The notes under the pieces were generated by a model, which made no database searches, had not been told where the DNA came from, and saw nothing but the letters and a program-made list of their open reading frames with translations. Below are positions 36,635-47,416 of a DNA stretch of 49,129 nt, piece by piece (position 1 is the first letter of the stretch; every line of letters begins with the position of its first letter). A program made the position numbers and the translations under genes. Source of the DNA: Saccoglossus kowalevskii. Its lineage: Eukaryota > Hemichordata > Enteropneusta > Harrimaniidae. The DNA lies in the NCBI RefSeq assembly GCF_000003605.2, contig NW_003116457.1:156312-205440 (forward strand), given 5' to 3'.

Positions 36635-36702
36635 AAAGCGCGGTGGTCGTCGCGTAGCGCGTGTTCGAATTTCATGTAAATAAACAATGTATTTTACACG
36701 CG
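36635..36702 (+). repeat. Repeat with an inverted copy at 48.8 kb
   Basis: About 80% identical to the reverse complement of 48807-48873, sharing GTCGTCGCG[T/C]AGCGCGTG and GTATTTTACACGCG. Both copies sit in CpG-rich islands within AT-rich DNA. Confidence 0.7.
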
Positions 36703-37552
36703 TTTCGTACGACGCTATGAGTCCCATATCGAACAGGACGAGGCACGCTACCGCCGCCCTTTAAGAAACACGTCATGTTGAACTTTGACAGATAGGTATG
36801 GATGTGTGTATGTGTAAGATGCATGTATGTATAAATGCATATAATTTCAATCGATCAATGCACTACTCTCTCTCTGTACTTTGTCCGGCATCGACATACT
36901 AAGCATGTTTAGACACGTTTCAATCATCGGTATGCTAGAGGCAATATAGACCGATAAAACAGCAATTGTAAAGGCAACCACACTAAGTGTCCATTCGTGA
37001 CTCCTGTATGTAAACTGACATAATGGGTTTGATTCACTCAATGTTGTGTATGGAGCTTACGTCTGCACGGTAGTTAATGCTGAAACTACCTGATTTTGTT
37101 TAACGTCAGAGCAATGTGTTACACGTTACAAAGGAATGTTTATGTGGGGATAAGTCAGTCTGGTGGATTGTGAATTCTCCAAAAATAAGAGACAACATTT
37201 GTTTGTGGGAGGCATGCATCTTGACTATATTACCCGATCAGGTGTTAAAAGAAACGGTAAAAATTGTACCGATGGGGGTGGTGGATTGACGAACATCTCA
37301 CCGGCTTCCTAAATACGTAACATATGTATTATTCCGTGTTAAAACACGAAAACAATATTGGAATACGAAACTTAGTATAAAAAGTGATCCGAGCAACCGC
37401 TAATGCAATGTAATCGAATGACAATCACAATGATAGTCTATTGAAACCACTACCTTTGAAATATATTTGAAATTAAACTCCTTGAAATCATTCTGAAAAG
37501 AAACACATTCGAGTTTAATAATGAATATTATACCCAAACTTGTGGAGTTAGC

Positions 37553-38566
37553 ATGAGATCACCATCTTCACCTGAGATTGCTGACATTACATTCCACCTA
37601 CTGGAAACTCAGATTTTACTACTTGGTGCTTGTTATATTAAAACTTGGTATTGTTTTAGAGACGACATCTTCATGGTACTAGTATTCAAAGGTACCATAC
37701 CTGAATTACACAAATTTGTTCAGGATGCCAATATGCTTCATGGCAGATACCGGCTCACATTTGAATACTCCATGACACAAGTCACGTAAACTGACCTTAA
37801 CTTATATAAAGGTCAACGCTTCCATGATCTGAATATATTAGACGTGAAAACGCACACCAAGACAACGGAAACGTTTCAATATATAAAACGTAATTCTTGT
37901 CACCCTTCATCAGTATTCAAAGGATTTATTTAAGGCGAAACTATTCGGCATGCCAGTACATTTAATAATGTAAACGATTCTATACATAAACGTAAGTTTT
38001 TTATTGAAAAATTGCGTGAAAGAGACTACACAGATAACGATATCGAAAGATACTTTTAAATTAATGAACATGATAATCGTATCTCACATTTACGTGAATC
38101 AATGCAGTGGTGGATACAGGAGTTTTTGTGGAGGGGGTCCAAACTCAAAAATCGCTAGACTGAGTTAATTGTGTTTTTTATATTATACAAAAACAAATTG
38201 AGTAAATTTATTAATGGGGGGTCCCGGACCCCAAGAAACCACCCCCTAGATCTTCCACTGCAATGCCTAATAATGAAGGGCAAACAATATTCACAACTCA
38301 TTCAACCCTCATATACAAGGGTCCTATTAAAACACTGGGACTTAATTCGGAATGATTTATTACTCAGTAACATTTTTCCAAATCCTCCCCTTATTGCATT
38401 TCGTAGAAATACTAACTTGAAAGCTAAACTTACAAGTTCTACTCCACGTACTGACAAACTCGTGAAAAACGACACACCAAACGACGAAGAATTACTTTCT
38501 ATTTTAACTAAATTGTATAATGAAAGTAATAATGTCGAACATTCTGAAAGCTAAATAAATCGAACG
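37553..38566 (+). pseudogene. Reverse transcriptase fragment
   Basis: A decayed RT region inside the element at 37.27-38.85 kb. The open pieces are 37553-37789 (contains RDDIF) and about 38262-38554 (contains the C-terminal FRRNTNLK motif). In-frame stops lie near 37790 and 38058, and a 156-bp MITE is inserted at 38105-38260. No activity is expected. Confidence 0.7.
38105..38260. mobile_element. 156-bp MITE nested in the retroelement
   Basis: The ends are inverted: CAGTGGTGGATACAGG at the left and the complement of CAGTGGAAGATCTAGG at the right, with inner GGGGGTCC and GGACCCC words. It is flanked by a perfect 5-bp duplication CAATG (38100-38104 and 38261-38265), the scar of transposon insertion. 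It has no coding capacity. The TIR type is common among DNA-transposon MITEs; the superfamily is not fixed. Confidence 0.8.
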
Positions 38567-38572
38567 ATTAAG

Positions 38573-38676
38573 TACTGTTCCGACTGATGAAGGGTTCAAC
38601 AAAGAACCGGAAACAGCACCATCACACTAGTGAATAATCCATTTACGGATAAATTTGAGTGCTGTATCGACATAGG
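38573..38676 (+). ncRNA. Hammerhead-ribozyme-like structure
   Basis: The core box CTGATGA (38584-38590) is followed by a stem-loop GGTTC-AACAAA-GAACC, then GAAA (38610-38613). ACAGCAC (38613-38619) pairs with GTGCTGT (38659-38665) as helix III, placing the cleavage base A at 38666 after GU (NUH = GUA). The bases after it, TCG and ACATAG (38667-38675), pair back to CGA and CTGTT before the core (38575-38583) with a 2x2 internal loop, as in natural hammerheads. Helix II has a defect at its base (AG against G), so activity may be reduced or lost. Such ribozymes are known from Penelope-like terminal repeats. Confidence 0.5.
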
Positions 38677-38852
38677 CGTTCTTCGTACTCAGTTTCGTAT
38701 TCCAATATTGTTTTCGTGTTCACTTCTATCGGGATCACACCTGAAATATTTTAACACGGTTAATAATACATATGTTACGTATTTAGTTAGCTAATGCAAT
38801 ACTGCCCTCAGTCGGTGAGATGTTCGTCAATCCACCACCCCCATCGATATAA

Positions 38853-39105
38853 TATTATTGGACAATTGCCAGTCAGTGCCGAGGCTCTGTTCTCATTTAT
38901 TTACACCGCCCAATGTACAGGGCTTCAAACCTTGCGACTGAGTTCTGCGTTCCTTGAAATGAAAGTTTATTTTATTTTCATCGTTAGCGAGTCCACCGCA
39001 GTTAATGTTTGTTCAGAATCTGTGGCACTATGTGGATTAACCTCGGTGGTACTCACATAGATGAGATATACGTAGTTTAGCGGTGAAGACAAAATGTTCA
39101 CCGGG

Positions 39106-39161
<56 letters not shown>

Positions 39162-39423
39162 TCTTCAGTATCTTATAGAACCGAGTCTTCCCTTTGAACA
39201 TCGTGTTTGGCGTTTTGTGAAAACTCAGACAACTAAAAATTAGTGAAGGTGAAAATGAGTACTTACCATATATTTTTATCAAAATGTAGAACGAAGAACT
39301 CTCAATAAAACTACCAGCGAGCATACTCTTAATGTGTTGGGATAAAAGTGCAGAGCAAACGACTGACATAACTGCGGGCTGTTTTCAAGAGAAATAACCA
39401 AACTGGTGATTCTGCGAAATAAG
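38853..39423. other. Spacer with a (TA)n run
   Basis: Contains (TA)26 at 39108-39159. No gene is recognised. Confidence 0.6.
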
Positions 39424-39582
39424 TTAGAGAGTTGTCACCTGCGCACGGGCGGGAATTGAGTCCCAAGCGATGATAACAACACACGGTATAAACGCAAAGA
39501 CTCATGTGTAGGCGCTTGTTTGTAAACAATGACACGTCATGGCCATCTGACGCATGCGCAGGTGACGACTCCCCGGTTTTAA
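39424..39582 (-). mobile_element. TTAA-type MITE, copy 1 (diverged)
   Basis: Reverse complement of the element at 45203-45334 and 46369-46514. It begins (minus strand) TTAAAACCGGGGAGTCGTC and shares CCTGCGCATGCGTCAGATGG, CATTGTTTACAAACAAGCG and CGCTTGGGACTCAATTCCCG. The far TTAA is eroded, so the left limit is approximate. Confidence 0.7.
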
Positions 39583-40050
39583 ATTTTTGGGCGATCTAAC
39601 CAGATGACCATGACAGGGACGGAGACAGAGACGACAACAACAGCTGTATTTATAAGGAATTTCCTTTATTGGCAGCACTAGACGGACAATTCATAAATTT
39701 TGAATTGTATGCGATATACATAGTCCAGTTATATAATGCGTTCTCTATATGTGAAACAGTACAATTAAAAAAAAAACTGTACATGGTCTCAGAGTGGATA
39801 ATCCAGTGCAATCTCTACTAGTCTTGTGTAAGCCAATTTACCCCTAAAGACGACCGTCCTATGTGAACCACATTTCTTATACACTCGTTATTGTAACGCT
39901 AAATCAAATCAAGGAAATATCGCCGAAATAACGGCATAGCATTATGTTGAATGAAAGTAATCATGCACCGTGACTGCGTGAGTGATTCGAACCATACACC
40001 GTGTCGTGTATTCGGTGTTATTTCCTTGTATCATTCCCTATGTTGGCGGC

Positions 40051-40252
40051 TACTGTATTTTCGCTTGGAATTAATTTTCGCTATTATTGCCGAAGGAATG
40101 ATTCAGTGAAAATAAAATCCAGAAAATATACCTTTTTTCCTATATTTTACATTCAACTCATCAGAAATCAGAGAAAATCAATTCCATACAAAACATCCAA
40201 AAATTCTTTTCAGCGAAAATTAATTCTACCTAAAATAAAGTTTTTTACAGTA
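40051..40252 (+). mobile_element. TA-flanked MITE, left member of an inverted pair
   Basis: Starts TACTGTATTTTCGCTTGG and ends TAAAATAAAGTTTTTTACAG+TA. With TA as target duplication, the terminal repeats are CTGTAAAATACTTTATTTTC-like, as in Tc1/mariner-type MITEs. Its reverse complement matches 40306-40508 along nearly the whole length. Confidence 0.75.
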
Positions 40253-40305
40253 CTATGAGTTTATATCAAATTAAGCAAAAAGGAATTAATGATACATTTT
40301 TGATA

Positions 40306-40508
40306 TACTGTAAAATACTTTATTTTTACTGGAATTAATTTTCGATGAAAAGACTTTTTAGGTGTGTTGTATGGAATTTATTTTTACTGATTTTTAGCGA
40401 GTTGAATGTAAAAGATAGGAAAAAAGGTATATTCACTGGATTTTATTTTCACTGAATCATACCTTCAGCGAAAATATGTTCCAAGCGAAAATAAAGTATT
40501 TCACAGTA
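40306..40508 (-). mobile_element. TA-flanked MITE, right member of an inverted pair
   Basis: Starts TACTGTAAAATACTTTATTT and ends AAGCGAAAATAAAGTATTTC+ACAGTA. It is about the same length as the left copy (203 against 202) in opposite orientation, 53 bases away. Together they could fold as a hairpin of about 200 bp. Confidence 0.75.
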
Positions 40509-41974
40509 TTGTAAGTTCACAACCTGGTACCGGTTACTTTGCTTCTCTTGTACTTTTTATCTTCGGGAATTACCATTTAGACATTTCAAATCCGTTTTAA
40601 CCATTCCCCATTGAAAATAATTCACAGAACATTGTATCATTATTTTTGTTTGTTGTATAACGTTTTTGCTACATTTCCACTAATCAAATATTCAATCACG
40701 GCGACTGTGTGATCTACATAAAATCCTACATAGAAGAGCACATATGTTCTTAGTTTGAATACTTCCTGGAAAACAAATACGTTTATACCGGGATAGGTTC
40801 TTTAGTTGAGAAAGTGTAGTAAATTATGGCGGCATTCTGTAGTATATATCATCGGTATATTTTTCGGCGCCACATACATTTATTTTTTTATATTTACAGC
40901 ATTGTTCAATAAATGGCAAATATGCAAATTATTGCAATTTAGTTATTTTGTATGTCGATGTAATCACTTTGTTGGTTATTTATTTCACTGTACATGAAGT
41001 CAGAACAGTACAATAGCGCGCAAATTGCGTGTTTCGTAGCGCCCTCATGCGACTGTGGGGAATCTTAGCGAAACTCCGTAAATATATGTACACACAAGAG
41101 AATACTAGTATACGATATTTACGTAGACTTTATTATACTGATTACTGACAGTTATTTGTAGAATTATTTATTCAAAAAACATGTAACGTCATATCACATA
41201 TATTACGTGGTAAATTCTTGGACATTGTTTCACGTATACATTCGATATTTTTGAAAAACAGCGCCCTCTGTGATTATTTTATAACATTTATCAATTATCG
41301 TTACTGTATTAGCCGCGAGTGAATTTTTTTTTTGAATCTCTGTAACAACTAAAAAAACACATGATACCCATATTTAAACAACAACAATAACACGCTACCA
41401 TTTTTAGCTTATCATTTCCAAATAGTCATTGTGCGAGATCGACGGGTTTGTATTAAGAAAACAAAAGAATCACTATCCGCAAGCAAAAATGTATAAACTC
41501 GTCCCTCGTCATGGTTGCAGTGTATTTGTTCTTGTATTAGTTAGTGGTCTTATTCAGTTTTCAAATCCCGAAATAACAGAAGCATCTGTTTGAAAACGGT
41601 ATCAAATATTGATAAACACGCAACAAACAACAGAACAGAACTACAGTGAAAAAATGTCGCACATATAGACAATAATGATTTAAAGGGGCATCTATTATTT
41701 TCGTTGATTACGTTACTGTCGTCAAATAGATACGTAAATTAAATGACCCCGTCACGTGACTGGAGTACAATGAATTCAATTATAGAAATATTGCAGCCAA
41801 GTAAAATGCATTTTCGAGCCTATGTATTATTTGTTGTGTCGTTTGAACCCCCAGTGTGATGTTAATTGCCACCGATTATACGGAGATAGTAAAATAGTAT
41901 ATAAACGTTCATCTTCTTTATTTTGGTCTTGGTGCACGGTTTTAACACATTTAACGTTTCCTGCAACACACAAG
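40509..41974. other. Spacer and 5' flank of the cellulase gene
   Basis: AT-rich. No exon is recognised. An upstream in-frame ATG at 41822 could extend the cellulase by 51 residues, but that would put a charged segment before the signal peptide. Promoter elements are not clear. Confidence 0.5.
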
Positions 41975-44900
41975 ATGTTAATACATACTCTTATATTATC
42001 GTGGATGATGGTTATTGGAGCCATTGCTTCACAAAGCTTCGACTCTAGTGTTATCATTCGTTCTCGTTGGAAGAAACAGTTCATTGGCACCGTTGAAGTT
42101 GATGTTCTAGAGAAGGTGACGGATGGATGGAGCATTCATTTAAATTTTTCAACCCCGGTTACCAATTTGCAGGTATTCAAACGCATGTTTTTTTTTTATT
42201 TCAGTCTTTCCTTGTAGTCTAGAGAGCTGTTGGCATACATGACATTTCCCGTGTCTGTTGTTGTATGAATACCTAAATATAAGATTATGTTGAGAAGTTT
42301 ATTTTATTCTACTCGTGAACCATGTACAAAATAATTTATTTGCCTACATTAGCATGGTATAACTGTTTATGAGAAATCACACAAGCCATTCAATATATTC
42401 AACTAATGCTCATGTTTTGACTGTTAAGTATATTAAGATACACGCCGTGAAAGTCGACACTCCCGAAAAACAATTACCTACTAACTATTTTATATTAACA
42501 TATCGGGCGATTCCGTTCATAAGATGACAAAATACCAGAGCTAGGTAACGCGTGAAATTAGAGCTAGAGGTCGTTGACATATTCTCATGATAATACAAAT
42601 GTATGTAAACAAAGAGAAATTATAATGACCCCTGTTTCATGGTACAGGTATGGGATGCAGAGTTGGTCTCCAGCGATAGTGGAAATTACCGCCACGTCTT
42701 ATGCAATACACTGTATAACAGTGATCTGGAAGCCGGTAAACACCTCCATCTTATGTTGATGGGCAATGTCGATGAGGATAAACTATTAACCGTGGATGTT
42801 TCGATGTCTCACGAACCACTACCGGTAGCGGAAGCTGAGGAACAGAATCTACCTGGAAACTCGAGTAAGTTGTTCTAACGTGGTGGTGTGTTATTTTTCA
42901 AATATCCATTCCACACAATAAATTTTGAAAATAACGTACATGTTTTTGTTATTTTCTTAGCTACGTATGACTACAACATGGTCCTGCATCTATCCATTTT
43001 GTTTTACGAAGCCCAGCGTTCAGGCCATCTACCGTCGACCACGAGAGTTCCCTGGCGGTATGATTCCGCACTATATGACATGGGGAAGCACGGCGAAGAT
43101 TTGACAGGCGGTTATTACGACGGTGAGTTCTACGTCAAAATATTTTCAGTATATATAGTCAGCAAGATACCAGAACCAATAAGTCCTGTTCTGTATCAAT
43201 TGACAGTACTATAAAACTCTTGCCTGAAAAGGACACAAAACAATTCGATGTTTTTCAACAGAGTCTCTGTACTGAACAAAATCTGAATAGAACAGTTCAT
43301 CTCACAAACTTACTCTATTTGGATACAAAACCCCTAGGATACCCGTCGAGTTTATGCGGTCGTGGCTCCATTCTACGTCGACTCTCCCACTCACTTAATG
43401 CACTGTATAATATTATTATAATTGTTTTCACGGTACGCAAACTGTGATGCCGTTCTAGTTAATTGGCTTGTTTTGTAGTCTATTTAAAGTATGGACTGTA
43501 GAACAATTACCCCATGTTACTTGCTAGTGGCACTGCTGGGTTATAGAAATCACGATAGTTTCAATCACAGCATGGGGCGTATTTTGAAGAAAAATAAGTA
43601 CATTGTTTACAACATTTCGTCGCGTGTATTGCTGAAAGTACTTTATTATATCGCTCGTATTTTAAAACGCAAATTTGTTATTTCTCGTCCTGTTTAGCTG
43701 GCGACCATTTGAAGTTTACTCACACTAATGCTTACGCTGCCTCTGTCCTGGCCTGGGGCTTGATAGAGTATGTTGATGCTTACGAAGCAGGTGGCATGGT
43801 GGGTCAAATGCTAGATACCATTAGATGGGCAACTGACTATCTCATCAAATCACACACGGGACTTGAGGAGTTCTATTACATGGTAAGATTTAAAGCCAGA
43901 AATGTTATTATGTAAATAGAACAGAAATATTTTATTAGTAATGTAAGCCAAAATGCAAATTAAAAATTACAATAAACGAACAACTGTTATTTAAATTGAC
44001 CTTTTATTAGGTCGGTGATGCAAATGATCATGCTTATTGGGGGCGTCCTGAAGACATGACAATGATCCGTCCTGCATCTGTAATCACGCCACAGAATCCT
44101 GGAACTGAACCATGCGCCTCTGCAGCCGCCGCCCTGGCTGCCGCTGCCATTGCGTTTCGAGACACAGGTGAGTATTTATATTACAGCGATGACGTCACCA
44201 GGATGTTTTTTCACATCAAGCGAAAAGAAGTATCGACATATTTTTTTTATATACAAAAACATTTACTACATATATCATCGATTTGTGATAAAGGTGTTAA
44301 GTGTAAGTTGTAATACTTGATAAGCATACCAAATGTTATTTCATTACCTTGATGTCCACAGATTCGACGTACTCGGACACAATGACACAACACGCAAAGG
44401 AACTCTATGACTTGGGTAACAACTACAGACTCAACTACAACGACAATGGGTTTTATAAGTGAGTTATATTTGTTTACAGAATATTGCCAAAGACTTATAT
44501 ATTTGTTAATACAAATGTATTATTGTTTGATAATTCATGCTTTAGCGAATTGTGATTTATCATAAACTAAAAATTTTGCATTTACAGAACACACAACAGT
44601 AATTCGTTGGATGAAAAATCAAAAAAACTACTACGCATGCGCAGTGATTGTTATTGTACGTACTAAAACCTTCAGTGCACATGCGTATTGGGGATTTTTT
44701 TTCATCGAACGAATACTGAGATACATGCTACAAGAACAGCGTTTTCAGTTCGTGATAAAGTATCAAACAACAATAATAAAAACTGTATATTCTCGTCCCG
44801 ATAAGTTGCATCTTCGAACCGGCATAACTTTTATGGTGACAATTAACATATAAAATGATGTATTGAGTGAGGAATGTGTGGACACTCGCACAATATGCTG

Positions 44901-47110
44901 TCAGCGTTGACTACGAAATGTAGGCGACATTTTCTGACAATAATGTTGAAATTTGCCTGGCGTATTATATATTATCCCCGTAGTTTAGTTAGAAATGTCA
45001 CGTGACTCGTTCTAGGTCTGGTTCTTACGCGGACGATCTGTGCTGGGCAGCTATCTGGTTGTATAGAGCTACAAGTGAACAGCGGTATTTGGACGATGCC
45101 GAGCAGCATTATATAGAGTTCGAGTTGTTTAAAAAAGGTTATTCGTTTGCATGGGGTGATGTGAAGGCTGGTTGTCAGGTAGGTTACGAACAAGACGGTT
45201 AATTAAAGCGGGGGAGTCGTCGCCTGCGCATGCGTCAGATAGCCATAGCGTGTCATTGTTTACAGACAAGAGTCTTGAGCCTTTGCGTTTTTAGCGCGTG
45301 TTATCGTGCGCAGGTGAAGACCCTCCCGCTTTAATACTTACACTGGGATACGTACATTTCAAATGCAATACGTTGAAATCCATTTGTAGTTGTAACAGAT
45401 GTTATTTAAAGAATGGCTAGTAACTTCATTTTCAATTTCACATGATACCATGATATATCTATTCCTGTCATGTATTTACAGTTGATGCTATTCCTCGTCA
45501 CAAACAACGCTGAATATTACAACGATTTTGTGACATTCATGGATGGCTGGCTGCCTGGTGGTACCATTCCGTACACAGATAATGGTTTGGTATTTCGCGA
45601 TGAATGGGGTTCTTTGCGATATGCAGGTTAATCTAAAATTGTCATTACGTAATATCAACACAAACATGTTCCCTTATATTATTTATGATTTGTAAACAAC
45701 AATGAACAGTGTTCACGGTCATGTGATCTCGATTGAGATAGACAAGTAAGCCGGTTTATTCAGTTTCGAACAGGGTCATAGATATAAGACCTTGCTTCAG
45801 CCAATCAGATGGTTAGATGTAGACTACCCATTATAAGCAGTAGCTTGAATAGGAACTTCGACGATATAATGTTTTGGTACAGTTCCAATTTGCGGATCAA
45901 TGATATGTCGGGGTTCAAGCAACTTACTTAAGGACTCGTTTATCTTTTCCAGGTGGCGCCTCGTGGATTGCATTGGTTGCCGCTGACAACGGCATCAGAG
46001 TTAACACATATCGTGAATTTGCAAAAAGTCAGATAGGATATATCTTGGGTGATACTGGAAGAAGTTATTTGATTGGATTCGGCAAGGATTATCCACATTA
46101 CCCTCACCACAGATCCAGGTGTGAAACTCGCATTTAACACTTGCTAAAACGGAGGCTTGAATGGTGTGAACATTTCTAGTATTTCTACTATGAGGTCTGC
46201 GAATTCAGAAAGTGCTGCCATCAACGTACATGGGACATAACAGTAAATTAAAAAAACAACGACCAGCGTCTCTGTATATGCAACAGACGTGTTAATTTGT
46301 CCCCAGCTATAAATAAGTAACAATGCATGAATAGTCGACATTAGTTGAAATAAATATTTCGATATATCTTAAAGCGGGGGAGTCGTCTGATGGCCATAGC
46401 GTGTCACCGTTTACAAACAAGCGTCCGCCCGTGAGCCTTTGCGTTTTTTTGCGTGTGTTGTTATCGTCGCTTGGGACTCAATTCCCGCGCGTGCGCAGGT
46501 ACCCCTCGCTTTAATATATATTTTACAGCCGCTTTATTAATTCTTGTTACTCCCCTTTCTCCCCATTTGTTTCAGTTCTTGTCCCAAACCTCCAGATCTA
46601 TGTACATGGGGCAATGCATTCGGTATTTCAACTCCAAATTACCATGTATTGTATGGTGGTCTGGTAGGCGGTCCAACAGATTTAAGTGATACGTACACAG
46701 ACAGTCGAGAAAACTATTTTGAGAACGAGGTAGCTATAGATTACAACGCTGGTTTCCAATCTGCCGTTGCAGGTAAGTACGTGTTTACAAGTTATTTCAA
46801 GTGTATGGCACGGCAATCAAATTTTTCCTCTACCATTACACGATGTCTAGTATTTCTTACCGAATTTATTTTTGTATACCCGGTATATGATGAGATATTT
46901 AAATTTAACGTCAATTAAAAACTGTCTGTAAACTGTATATTGCTAACTACTTTAACTTCTACTCGACGTAAGTGGAGCTCGTGCACAGTGTACATTGCAC
47001 TGGAACCAATTCAATCACTAGCTGCGCTAAATGTCTAAATTCTCTCACATTCATTCAATTTTACATTCTCAACAGCATTGCAGCATTTGAAGCTGACAAG
47101 CCAATTGTAG
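41975..47110 (+). CDS. GH9 endoglucanase (cellulase) with N-terminal CBM2-type module
   Basis: Eleven coding exons: 41975-42172, 42648-42864, 42961-43122, 43698-43882, 44011-44167, 44362-44458, 45016-45178, 45482-45626, 45953-46118, 46576-46772, 47076-47110. All are GT-AG and in frame, 573 residues. The start ATG (CAAGATG) gives a signal peptide, MLIHTLILSWMMVIGAIAS. Residues about 21-138 look like a CBM2 cellulose-binding module (WKKQFIGTVEVDVLEKV, VTDGWSIHLNF, VWDAELV). The GH9 domain follows: GGYYDAGDHLKF with catalytic Asp192 and Asp195, PHYPHHRSS with active-site His, and NEVAIDYNAGF with the acid Glu548. It should hydrolyse beta-1,4-glucan bonds outside the cell, most likely in digestion. 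The same architecture is known from abalone and snail cellulases. Introns and complete catalytic residues argue for a functional animal gene. Confidence 0.93.
44602..44714. mobile_element. 113-bp MITE in cellulase intron 6
   Basis: The ends are inverted over about 40 bases: ATTCGTTGGATGAAAAATC...ACGCATGCGCA at the left against the complement of ...TGCGTATTGG and GATGAAAAAAAATCC-type sequence ending in GAACGAAT at the right. TA lies at both borders. It has no coding capacity. Confidence 0.65.
45203..45334 (+). mobile_element. TTAA-type MITE, copy 2, in cellulase intron 7
   Basis: Bounded by TTAA on both sides. Left end TTAAAGCGGGGGAGTCGTC, right end GAAGACCCTCCCGCTTTAA, so the inverted repeat is about 16 bp. 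TTAA target choice is typical of piggyBac-type transposons. Internal words CCTGCGCATGCGTCAGATAG and CATTGTTTACAGACAAG are shared with the other copies. Confidence 0.8.
46369..46514 (+). mobile_element. TTAA-type MITE, copy 3, in cellulase intron 9
   Basis: TTAA at both ends, left end TTAAAGCGGGGGAGTCGTC, right end CAGGTACCCCTCGCTTTAA. Compared with copy 2 it lacks the CGCCTGCGCATG block near the left end but keeps CGCTTGGGACTCAATTCCCG as in copy 1. Confidence 0.8.
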
Positions 47111-47410
47111 GACTGTTATGAATTCAAAATACCAAAGAAATAGTCACCGTGCTGACAGGAAGGCTGTATTTCACTGAGGTCGACGCGTGTTAGTATGTTT
47201 AGATTCAACAATCTGGTTATCTATATTATAACTTTGTATTGAATATTTATATTCAATGTGTACTTAACAGCAGAAAATGTTATAATATTCGAACACAATC
47301 TGTCAATTGATGCCCTTGTTATTAAAGTTCAAATTCAAAAAACACGACTACTTTGTTTTAATGTAACAGTCATGCGCAGATCGACAAAACATGCAAGTCA
47401 ACCTGCGACC

Positions 47411-47416
47411 AATAAA
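47411..47416 (+). promoter_or_regulatory. Candidate poly(A) signal of the cellulase gene
   Basis: AATAAA 301 bases after the TAG stop at 47110. Confidence 0.4.

Larger units (their letters stand above)
37268..38852 (+). mobile_element. Penelope-like retroelement remnant with inverted terminal repeats
   Basis: The left end (37268-37380) and right end (38690-38852) are imperfect inverted repeats sharing GGGGGTGGTGGATTGACG, AACATCTCACCG, AAATACGTAACATATGTATT and AACAATATTGGAATACGAAA. Between them the plus strand shows a reverse-transcriptase tail: SPSSPEIADI, WYCFRDDIFM (catalytic Asp pair), then YKGQRFHDLNILDV, SCHPSSVFKGF, ERDYTDNDIERY and, past an insertion, IFPNPPLIAFRRNTNLKAKL. Stops and a frame change show it is dead. 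The 5' part of the RT is absent and no GIY-YIG domain is recognised. Inverted terminal repeats and a hammerhead-like structure fit Penelope-like elements; another RT class with similar motifs is possible. Confidence 0.65.

Noticed and set aside
37890-37920. CTGATGAAGGGTG on the minus strand, resembling a hammerhead core
   Set aside because: It falls within RT coding sequence (SCHPSSVFKG) on the other strand, and no helix II plus GAAA box follows at proper spacing.
39037-39369. 110-codon minus-strand frame with an IYIYIY run
   Set aside because: It is the translation of a (TA)n microsatellite and has no domain or splice support.
41822-41974. Upstream in-frame ATG for the cellulase
   Set aside because: It would add 51 residues with charged and Cys-rich content ahead of a clear signal peptide; the ATG at 41975 is preferred. 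Transcript ends could change this.
41975-47110. Bacterial contamination or recent bacterial transfer as source of the GH9 gene
   Set aside because: Ten phase-consistent GT-AG introns, an animal-type CBM2-GH9 layout and local MITEs show a resident animal gene.
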